Both the position numbers and the translations under genes were made by a program. The notes below the pieces were generated by a model. The model was not told the DNA's origin and ran no database searches. It was given only the letters and a program-made list of their open reading frames with translations. A stretch of 21,311 nucleotides of DNA from JBPEXY01 sp052031065 (lineage in GTDB: Bacteria > Pseudomonadota > Gammaproteobacteria > Immundisolibacterales > Immundisolibacteraceae), in assembly GCA_052031065.1 (NCBI GenBank), contig JBPEXY010000284.1, positions 1 to 21,311 on the forward strand, in the 5' to 3' direction. The stretch's first letter is position 1, and every line of letters starts with the position of its first letter. Shown piece after piece: positions 15,919 to 21,311 of this stretch.

Positions 15919-16676
15919 ATTTTATCGTCATTATTCCGGTTCGTTACGCCTCTACCCGTTTGCCGGGTAAGCCGCTGCTCGATATTGGCGGTAAACCAAT
16001 GTTTCAGTGGGTCTGGGAGCAGGCGCTGGCCAGTGGCGCACAGCGGGTAGTGCTGGCTACCGATGATCAACGCATTGAATCGGCAGCGCAGCGCCTGGGC
16101 GCAGAGGTGGTCATGACCCGCGTCGATCATCAGTCCGGCACCGATCGTCTTGCCGAGGTGGCCGAACAGCTTGACCTTGGTGCAGAGCAGCTGCTGGTTA
16201 ATGTGCAGGGAGACGAACCGTTGATCCCTCCGGCGCTAATCAGTCAGGTCGCAGAGCTGTTGCATAGTGATCCCAATGCGGAAATGGCAACGCTTTCTGA
16301 AACGGTTGTCCAGGTAGAGCAGCTGTCCGATCCCAACGCGGTCAAGGTGGTTGCTGATCGTAATGGCCGTGCACTCTATTTCAGTCGCGCAGCAATTCCA
16401 TGGCCAAGAGCAGGAGAGCCGGATGTGGCAGCCCTGAAGGCCACCGCACTTTGGCAACGCCATATCGGAATCTATGCATACCGGGTCAGGTTTCTGCATC
16501 GGTTTGTCAGCTGGCCACCGGCGCCGCTGGAACAGACTGAGTCGCTGGAACAGTTGCGCGCACTCTGGAACGGTGCCTCGATAAAGGTCGAACAGGCTTG
16601 TGAAGCATCACCTATCGGGGTCGATACTGCCGCTGACCTGGAATTGGTGCGCAACCTGGTCAACACAGGTTGTTAA
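15915..16676 (+). CDS. kdsB: 3-deoxy-manno-octulosonate cytidylyltransferase (CMP-Kdo synthetase), CTG start
   Basis: The enzyme activates Kdo with CTP to give CMP-Kdo, the donor for the inner core of lipopolysaccharide. From the CTG at 15915 the product has 253 residues (E. coli KdsB 248) and starts (M)[19 protein letters not shown], aligning residue for residue with E. coli [20 protein letters not shown]. Further motifs are [52 protein letters not shown] and [17 protein letters not shown]. The frame is closed by TGA at 15897-15899, and between there and TTG 15960 there is no ATG, GTG or TTG. Starting at 15960 would delete the CTP-binding loop. CTG 15915 overlaps the previous stop as CTGA and has a good Shine-Dalgarno. 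A sequencing error (A to C) that hides an ATG remains possible. Confidence 0.94.
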   Translation: [253 protein letters not shown]

Positions 16677-16898
16677 CGCAACTTGCTCGTGAGACTGGAG
16701 TAATGGCACGTTGAGCTGAGGACTGAAATGTCGTTACGCTCAGCTTCACGTAAAGGGTTGGGGCGTAAGATTGTCAGCTGCTGACGTAGCCAGGTGGCCA
16801 GCGCCAGCAACCGTTTGGCAGGAGAGGAAGCATGTTCCACCGTTAGACCCGAATCGGCGGGTGTAATGGTGGATCAATCTTGAGAGGAGAGCGCAATC

Positions 16899-18128
16899 AT
16901 GGTTGCACCGGTAAGTCAGCACCAGATCAACTGGGCCACGCCGTTACCCGAGATGGGTGACGGGCCAATCAGCGTCGAGCCCTATGTGTCGGAAGAATTT
17001 TTCGAGCAGGAGAAAGCCCATATCTTTCGCAAGGCCTGGATCCAGGTTTGTCGCGAGGATCATCTCCCTGACCCCGGCGACTACATGGTGATCCCGATGG
17101 AAGTCTGGAACAGCGAGATAATCGTGGTTCGCGGTAAAGATAGTCAGGTCAGGGCGTTCCACAACATCTGCCGACACCGTGGGATGAAAGTAATTCGGCG
17201 GGAAATGGACGAGTCGATGAACTTTCAGTGCGGTAATGGTCACGTCATGATCTGTCCATTTCACGGCTGGACCTATAACAATGACGGTACTCTGCGACCA
17301 TTAATGGGAGAAGAGTATTTTCCCGATATCGATCGTGAGCAGCTTGGTTTGGTTCCGGTGACACTGGATAGCTGGAATGGTTTTCTGTTTGTCCATTATC
17401 AAAGTGAGCCGGAACAGGGGTTGCGAGAGTTTCTTGGGGCGCTGGCCGATGATATGGAGGAATATCCATTTGATCAGTTCACCCACATTGCCCGTTACAG
17501 TGCAACCGTAAAGAGTAACTGGAAGGCATCGATGGATGCTTTTCATGAGGCGTATCATGCTGCGACTCTACACGGAGTTTCGGTACCCGATGCGGCGCGT
17601 AATCCGGAGACCATCGTGCCCACGTCGGCACGGGTTTACGGCCCCCATCACAGTCTGTCAATGTGGTCGCCTTCCGATTATCAGCCCTCACCAGCCGCAG
17701 TTGCGGCATGGAAGTACGGTCAGTCGTTTGCAGCTGGCGGTGAAATGGATCTGCCCGGTGCCAATCCGAGCAAGGACGAAGCCTGGTGGTTCGATATCAA
17801 TGTCTTTTTCCCCAATTTCTTTTGCGATACCGGGCCGGGTTGGTATTTCACCTATAACTTCAGGCCGATATCGGTATCGGAGACCGTCTGGGTGATGGAC
17901 ATCTATCAAACCGCGGCGCAGACCTGTGGCCAGCGCATCGCCCAGGAGCACACCAAGGTGATGCTTCGTGACATCGTCTATGAAGACCTGAGTACGCTTG
18001 AGCAGACTCAGGAGATGTTGGCGTCGGGGGTGATTGACAAGCTCCACATCTCTTCTGAGCTGGAGGTGGCCGTTCGTCATCTGCACGCGACCGCCTGCGA
18101 GTGGGTGGAACAAGGGGAGCAGGGTTAA
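16899..18128 (+). CDS. Rieske [2Fe-2S] aromatic-ring-hydroxylating oxygenase alpha-subunit family protein
   Basis: The 409-residue product has a Rieske domain with ligands Cys91 and His93 (NICRHRG) and Cys119 and His122 (CPFHGW). The gap of 25 residues between His93 and Cys119 is longer than the 15-17 usual for naphthalene-dioxygenase-type proteins and contains another CGNGH. The catalytic domain shows MDAFHEAYHAATLHG: His220 and His225 fit the two iron-binding histidines, Glu217 or Asp213 the bridging acid, and Asp363 in YEDLSTLEQTQ the third iron ligand. This is a complete alpha subunit, so it should be a mononuclear non-haem iron oxygenase in the cytosol needing an external reductase. No reductase, ferredoxin or recognisable beta subunit is nearby; substrate is unknown. 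The ATG has AGAGGAGA 8 nt upstream. The stop overlaps the next start as TAATG. Confidence 0.92.
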   Translation: MVAPVSQHQINWATPLPEMGDGPISVEPYVSEEFFEQEKAHIFRKAWIQVCREDHLPDPGDYMVIPMEVWNSEIIVVRGKDSQVRAFHNICRHRGMKVIRREMDESMNFQCGNGHVMICPFHGWTYNNDGTLRPLMGEEYFPDIDREQLGLVPVTLDSWNGFLFVHYQSEPEQGLREFLGALADDMEEYPFDQFTHIARYSATVKSNWKASMDAFHEAYHAATLHGVSVPDAARNPETIVPTSARVYGPHHSLSMWSPSDYQPSPAAVAAWKYGQSFAAGGEMDLPGANPSKDEAWWFDINVFFPNFFCDTGPGWYFTYNFRPISVSETVWVMDIYQTAAQTCGQRIAQEHTKVMLRDIVYEDLSTLEQTQEMLASGVIDKLHISSELEVAVRHLHATACEWVEQGEQG

Positions 18129-18454
18129 TGGATCACTCACTGCCATCGGAATTTGCCGATCTGGCCCATTTTGGTCCTGATTGGTTCGCAGATAGCGAAA
18201 AAGAGCGTCACTCCAGGCGCCTGAGAGGTACTCCTGATGAGCTAAAGGGACTCTATGAGGCGGTGTTGCCACGCCTTGACCAGATGGTGGGCTATCTCGA
18301 TCAGTTTCCTCTAGATGACCTCACCCAGGAGCAGAAAAACCTGCTCAATTTGGCGCTTTCGTTTATGGAAGTGTCGATGGCGGTGGAATCGTTTGATGGT
18401 GCAGCTAAAGTACCCTTTGGTTTTGATACCAGTCGCTGGGAAGTGCATTTCTAA
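18128..18454 (+). CDS. Small protein of unknown function coupled to the Rieske oxygenase
   Basis: The ATG at 18128 shares its A with the Rieske gene's TAA stop, and an AGGG lies just upstream, so the two are almost certainly translated together. An in-frame start at 18101 would only add residues inside the Rieske gene. The 108-residue product is soluble and mostly helical in appearance: an acidic N-terminus with FADLAHFGPDWFADSEKERH, two amphipathic helices (about 38-60 and 64-88, with LPRLDQMVGYLDQFPLDDL and LLNLALSFMEVSMAVESF), and a distinct end PFGFDTSRWEVHF. I recognise no domain. It does not look like the NTF2-fold beta subunit of ring hydroxylases, which is longer (about 160-190 residues). 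An accessory or assembly partner of the oxygenase is inferred from coupling only. Confidence 0.8.
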   Translation: MDHSLPSEFADLAHFGPDWFADSEKERHSRRLRGTPDELKGLYEAVLPRLDQMVGYLDQFPLDDLTQEQKNLLNLALSFMEVSMAVESFDGAAKVPFGFDTSRWEVHF

Positions 18455-18509
18455 GACAGGTGGGATCGACGTCGGTGCTAATCGCTGGATTGAGCTGGCA
18501 CTGCGGCGG

Positions 18510-19988
18510 TCAACGGCCGAACAGCTCTTCTTCGGCCGCTAGCTCGGACTGAAAAAAACGCAGGCGGTTTTCGATTTTGGTCAGGGTGATGAAGTCCACC
18601 TGGTCCTGACGAGCAGCCTCGCGCAGTGCCGCAATTCCCTGGCGCAGATCCCCACCCCAATAGTGGTATTCCGCCTCCATCTGGTAGGCGAGAATCGGCT
18701 CTCTGGTGGCAGCGGCAATCCGTGCCGCCAGTTGATAACCGCCGGGGTCAGCGTGATTCTGGGCGATATAGGCCTGGGCTGTTTCCTGTGCCTGTTTCAA
18801 TTTGCCGTTGAGTAACAGCGCCTCGGCGTGCAGCCTAACCAGCGAGTCGTTGCCGGGAAATAGCTCCAGCGCCTGGGTGACGGTTTCCAGTCCCGCTGAA
18901 TGATCGCGCCGCTCCAGCTGCAGGCGGGTTTTGAGGATTCGATAGGGCATGAACTCGGGCGCACGGGCGACCAGCCAGTCGACCTGTTTGCCGGCGTGGG
19001 TAAAGTCGCGCGCTTCCAGCAGTGCGTAGGCGTAACCGTAGCGCAGCGGCGGCTGTTCAAAATCAGCGGCTGTTTCAAGTTGGGCTTGAATCTGCGCGAT
19101 TGCCTCGCCAGGGCGCTGGCTACCCAAAGTCGCCTTTACCCTTGCGGTGAAATGGCGGTAGCCGAGGCTGTCGCTGTGGGGTTGTTTGGGCAGCTTTTCC
19201 ACTCGCGCCAGGGACTCACTGATACGGTCTCTGGTAACCGGGTGGGTGAGCAGGAACTCCGGAATATCGCGACCTCGGCTAAATTTGGATGCTTCCGCCA
19301 TGCGGCCGAAAAAACCGGGCATGGCAGCGGGATCAAAACCGGCCTGGTGCAAAAGCTGCAGGCCGACCCTGTCAGCCTCTTTCTCATTGTGGCGAGTGAA
19401 GTCAATCTGCATCTGTGCGCTGCCACCCTGTACCGCCAGCAGTGCTGCCTGTCCTGCTTCGGGGCTGGCTGCCGTGAGGATCAGCGCGCCGATCATTGCC
19501 GCCAGAGTCGGCGTCGACATCTGACTCTGGCGCTCAAAGGCGCGTGGCAGGTGGCGTTGGGTAACATGTGAGATTTCATGAGCGAATACCGATGCCAGCT
19601 CGCTCTCAGATTCGGAGATGTTCACCAGACCGCTGTGGATGCCGATGTTTCCGCCAGGTCCGGCGAAGGCATTAATGACCGGGTTGTCGACCAGAAAGAA
19701 ATGGAACCGCAGTTCAGGGCTATGACTTCTGGAGGCGAGATTCAGTCCAAGGGTGCGCACGTAAGCCTGTAGTTCCGGCTCGTCTACCACCCGCATGGTG
19801 GCTCTTACCTGGCGCATAAAGGCTGCGCCGATGCGTCGATCCAGTTCCGGGGAGAACACCGAACTGGCACTCAGGCCCAGGTCTGGCAGCTTGACTTCAG
19901 CAGTGTGGGTAGGCGACGAGATCAATATTCCCAGCAGCAGCACCAGTAGCGGCAGCGGACGTGGAGCGGAATTGATTCGGCGGTTCAC
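18510..19988 (-). CDS. bepA: M48 periplasmic metalloprotease/chaperone with TPR domain, BepA-like
   Basis: With the GTG at 19988 the product is 492 residues (E. coli BepA 487) and begins with a signal peptide: NRRINSAPR, then LPLLVLLLGILISSP, cleavage near THTA-EV. The M48 domain has the zinc motif HEISH at 137-141, EKEADRVG with the third ligand Glu204, and FLLTHP whose His248 corresponds to the BepA switch histidine. C-terminal TPR-like helices run from about 285 to the end. BepA assists or degrades the outer-membrane LptD and works with the BAM machine. The frame continues to a TTG at 20060, but the added 24 residues would spoil the signal peptide. The gene converges with the 18128 gene; a hairpin spans its stop codon. 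Together with nearby bcp this resembles known gammaproteobacterial neighbourhoods. Confidence 0.93.
   Translation of the reverse strand: MNRRINSAPRPLPLLVLLLGILISSPTHTAEVKLPDLGLSASSVFSPELDRRIGAAFMRQVRATMRVVDEPELQAYVRTLGLNLASRSHSPELRFHFFLVDNPVINAFAGPGGNIGIHSGLVNISESESELASVFAHEISHVTQRHLPRAFERQSQMSTPTLAAMIGALILTAASPEAGQAALLAVQGGSAQMQIDFTRHNEKEADRVGLQLLHQAGFDPAAMPGFFGRMAEASKFSRGRDIPEFLLTHPVTRDRISESLARVEKLPKQPHSDSLGYRHFTARVKATLGSQRPGEAIAQIQAQLETAADFEQPPLRYGYAYALLEARDFTHAGKQVDWLVARAPEFMPYRILKTRLQLERRDHSAGLETVTQALELFPGNDSLVRLHAEALLLNGKLKQAQETAQAYIAQNHADPGGYQLAARIAAATREPILAYQMEAEYHYWGGDLRQGIAALREAARQDQVDFITLTKIENRLRFFQSELAAEEELFGR
18514..18538. terminator. GC-rich inverted repeat at convergent gene ends (terminator-like)
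   Basis: CGGCCGAA (18514-18521) and TTCGGCCG (18531-18538) form a perfect 8-bp stem with a 9-nt loop. It lies inside the last codons of bepA, just before its stop, and about 60 bp after the stop of the convergent 18128 gene. Neither side has a run of T, so it is not a textbook intrinsic terminator, but the position suits transcription termination or 3'-end protection for both units. Confidence 0.35.
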
Positions 19989-20174
19989 AATTCTGTCTGG
20001 CTGTTTACGTCGCACAGCAGCCGCAGTGCAGCCGGTGGTGCTGATCAACGGTTGGGGCAAAAGGTCGGGTCAATAGCCAACACCGTGAGTTGGGGAAGTT
20101 GAGAGAAGTATCAAAGAACAGCTTCGACCTCAGAACGGTTACAAAATTCATCCCTCGCTTCTCCCCATTGTTGT

Positions 20175-20194
20175 GGCCCGGTATGAACCGGGCC
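20175..20194 (+). other. Perfect GC-rich stem-loop upstream of tusA
   Basis: GGCCCGGT (20175-20182) pairs perfectly with ACCGGGCC (20187-20194) around an ATGA tetraloop. It is followed on the plus strand by TGGGTTTATT, an interrupted T-rich stretch; the minus side has no T run. This could be a weak plus-strand terminator of a small transcript or a leader structure. No plus-strand gene lies immediately upstream, which makes its purpose unclear. Confidence 0.5.
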
Positions 20195-20283
20195 TGGGTT
20201 TATTCAGCTTTCCAGGTATCGATCGCAATGTTACCTGGCTACCGCACCACGATTTGCTGGAAGTTCGAGAACTCACAGTTTTT

Positions 20284-20313
20284 CTGACATGGCAGCCATC
20301 GGAGTGTCAGAAT
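20284..20313 (+). promoter_or_regulatory. Candidate sigma70 promoter for tusA with spacer palindrome
   Basis: CTGACA (20284-20289, five of six matches to TTGACA) and CAGAAT (20308-20313, four of six to TATAAT) are 18 bp apart, about 75 bp before the tusA ATG. The spacer contains ATGGCAGCCAT (20289-20299), a perfect 5-bp palindrome around a central A, where a repressor would block RNA polymerase. The -10 is poor, so the call is tentative. Confidence 0.35.
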
Positions 20314-20385
20314 ATCGTCTGTCCGCAACGACCAGGTAGAAGAATACTGTTGCCTAATGCCAACGAACCAAAAGAAACAATAGCC

Positions 20386-20613
20386 ATGAAGTTTGATCAT
20401 AGCGTTGATGCGACCGGCCTGCTGTGCCCACTACCGCTGCTTAAAAGTAAACGTCAGCTCAATCAGATGGATTCTGGACAGGTGCTGCAGGTGATCGCCA
20501 CTGATAGCAACGCTGAACAGGATCTACGCAAATTCTGCGAACAGAGCGGTGATACTTTTCTTGCCGCCGAGCCGCAAGACGATTGCCAGTTGCTCTACCT
20601 GCAAAAAAAATAA
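20386..20613 (+). CDS. tusA: TusA-family sulfur carrier protein
   Basis: The 75-residue protein has the SirA/TusA fold signature: an N-terminal strand with VDATGLLCPLPLLKSKRQL, where Cys14 in the CPxP motif carries the persulfide, followed by QVLQVIATDSNAEQDLRKFCEQSG and a closing strand. TusA relays sulfur from cysteine desulfurase for tRNA 2-thiouridine and other uses; in sulfur-oxidising bacteria close relatives work with dsr or hdr genes, none of which are here. The ATG at 20386 starts the family domain; the frame opens further upstream (to 20173), but that part is not TusA-like. The Shine-Dalgarno is weak (AAAGAAA). The gene ends with eight consecutive A residues before the stop. It is convergent with bcp, 84 bp away. 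Confidence 0.93.
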   Translation: MKFDHSVDATGLLCPLPLLKSKRQLNQMDSGQVLQVIATDSNAEQDLRKFCEQSGDTFLAAEPQDDCQLLYLQKK

Positions 20614-20697
20614 CCCGGTAAAGAAACCGGTAGCGGTAGACGGCAATGCATTGTCGAGCCTCTGCGCGTTTAACGTAGTTCCCTCTTTCCGGCAATG

Positions 20698-21165
20698 CTA
20701 AAGCGCTTTCACCAGCTCCAGCACTTCTTCGGCGTGGCCTTTTACCTTTATCTTGCGCAACTCGTGTCTTAGCACTCCCTGAGCATCAATGATAAAGGTG
20801 CTGCGAACAATGCCCATCACCTTGCGCCCATACATGTTTTTTTCGTGAATGACGTCGAACAGGTTGCACAGTGTCTCGTCCTCATCGGAGAGCAGTTCGA
20901 ACGGGAATTCCTGTTTTTCCTTGAATTTCTGGTGAGATTTCAGGGAGTCGCGGGAGACACCAAAAATTTCGGTGTTAGCCTGTTGGAACTCGCTGTACAG
21001 GTCGCGGAAATTCTGGCCTTCCGTAGTGCAGCCTGGGGTGCTGTCCTTGGGATAGAAATAGATCACCACATTTTTGCCTTGCAGTGACGACAGGGAGACC
21101 TGTTGATCACCAGTCGCGGCACAGGTGAATTCAGGTACAGGTTGGTCGAGGGTAACTTGAGCCAT
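20698..21165 (-). CDS. bcp: Peroxiredoxin Bcp/PrxQ
   Basis: The 155-residue product is a thioredoxin-fold peroxidase that reduces hydrogen peroxide and organic hydroperoxides in the cytosol. The active site YFYPKDSTPGCTTEGQNF puts the peroxidatic Cys at 46, with the conserved Thr43 and a downstream arginine in IVRSTFIID (Arg121). The usual resolving Cys five residues later (Cys50 in E. coli BCP) is Gln51 here, so it probably resolves through another thiol; Cys15 and Cys100 are the only others. Length is normal (E. coli 156). The start is ATG 21165, with only a weak GGA upstream. In many gammaproteobacteria bcp lies beside gcvR; that neighbour would be beyond the window end. Confidence 0.95.
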   Translation of the reverse strand: MAQVTLDQPVPEFTCAATGDQQVSLSSLQGKNVVIYFYPKDSTPGCTTEGQNFRDLYSEFQQANTEIFGVSRDSLKSHQKFKEKQEFPFELLSDEDETLCNLFDVIHEKNMYGRKVMGIVRSTFIIDAQGVLRHELRKIKVKGHAEEVLELVKAL

Positions 21166-21261
21166 GATGTTTAATGTCCATTAACCGTAAATAGGTGAAA
21201 CCGTGGTGATGACTGGCCGTACTGTCGCGCCATCAGGCGCAAATGACCACCACCGGAGCCT

Positions 21262-21290
21262 ATTTTAGCCCGCGAAAGCCATTGTTTTAA
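21262..21290 (-). promoter_or_regulatory. Candidate sigma70 promoter for bcp
   Basis: Read on the minus strand, TTAAAA (21290-21285) and TAAAAT (21267-21262) are separated by 17 bp, four and five matches to the -35 and -10 consensus. They lie about 100 bp upstream of the bcp ATG. The resulting leader would contain a small hairpin (GCGCC/GGCGC with a 4-nt loop at 21227-21240). Confidence 0.4.
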
Positions 21291-21311
21291 CCGTTAACTC
21301 CGCTGTTCATG

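Larger units (their letters stand above)
19989..20385. other. 397-bp intergenic region between divergent bepA and tusA
   Basis: No convincing gene is visible here. Frames that extend tusA upstream to 20173 or bepA to 20060 give residues unlike either family. The region holds a perfect GC-rich hairpin at 20175-20194 and a promoter-like element with a palindrome in its spacer at 20284-20313, each listed separately. Its length is unusual compared with the very tight spacing elsewhere in the window, which leaves room for a small RNA or a long leader. Confidence 0.6.

Noticed and set aside
15960..16676. kdsB beginning at TTG 15960
   Set aside because: This start removes the conserved CTP-binding N-terminal loop and lacks a Shine-Dalgarno; CTG 15915 fits the family exactly.
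17688..18272. 194-codon minus-strand frame across the Rieske gene and the 18128 gene
   Set aside because: Antisense to two coupled genes, with no family resemblance.
18900..19571. 223-codon plus-strand frame antisense to bepA
   Set aside because: bepA has catalytic motifs and a signal peptide; the opposite frame is a shadow.
20641..20698. Nine-bp direct repeat CGGCAATGC (20641-20649 and 20690-20698) and palindrome CAATGCATTG between tusA and bcp
   Set aside because: Too short and isolated to support an attachment site or repeat family; no integrase or mobile gene nearby.
1..21311. CRISPR, toxin-antitoxin, phage defence or mobile element
   Set aside because: No regularly spaced repeats, transposase, integrase, nuclease-helicase or toxin-antitoxin pair is visible; the genes are mostly conserved housekeeping functions.

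Overview
The window is a dense stretch of chromosome from a Gram-negative bacterium, almost certainly a gammaproteobacterium. It has no tRNA, rRNA, insertion sequence, phage gene or CRISPR array that I can see. The placement rests on lipid A/Kdo genes (msbA, lpxK, kdsB), the Lol lipoprotein exporter, BepA, and a gene order that mixes Pseudomonas-like (lolC-lolD, DUF2062, comEC, exbB, exbD, lpxK, kdsB) and Escherichia-like (comEC, msbA, lpxK, ycaR, kdsB) synteny. The genus cannot be fixed from the sequence; a tusA gene fits many gammaproteobacteria, including sulfur oxidisers.

Layout. (1) 1-2752: the 3' part of a DinF-type MATE exporter converges on a minus-strand pair, a FliK-like hook-length protein and a stand-alone FlhB C-terminal domain whose tail overlaps dinF by 114 bp. 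(2) 3027-8696, plus strand: htpG, a fructosamine-kinase-family gene, an unrecognised conserved-looking gene, and the lipoprotein exporter genes lolC and lolD. (3) 8674-9195, minus strand: a DUF2062 membrane protein, tail-overlapping lolD and divergent from comEC. (4) 9254-16676, plus strand: comEC, exbB, exbD, msbA, lpxK, a Trm112/YcaR-like gene and kdsB. From exbB onward these genes overlap or nearly touch, as in an operon. Its core job is moving lipid A across the inner membrane, adding the 4' phosphate and activating Kdo. (5) 16899-18454, plus strand: a Rieske oxygenase alpha subunit coupled through TAATG to a 108-residue protein of unknown function. (6) 18510-21165: bepA (minus), a 397-bp intergenic region with hairpins, tusA (plus), and a Bcp/PrxQ peroxiredoxin gene (minus).

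Nothing here is clearly a new defence or mobile system; the window is mostly housekeeping. The most notable points are these. kdsB has no ATG, GTG or TTG that would preserve its active-site N-terminus and appears to start at CTG, with a strong Shine-Dalgarno and a CTGA overlap with the previous stop. Non-ATG starts are unusually common through the lol-comEC-kdsB block. The Rieske oxygenase is paired with an unknown small protein rather than a recognisable beta subunit or reductase. The FlhB C-terminal paralogue lacks the autocleavage motif and carries an overprinted tail. Starts quoted here for fliK, the 6039 gene, lolD, comEC, exbB, msbA, the 18128 gene, bepA and tusA are my choice among alternatives and are explained in each entry.
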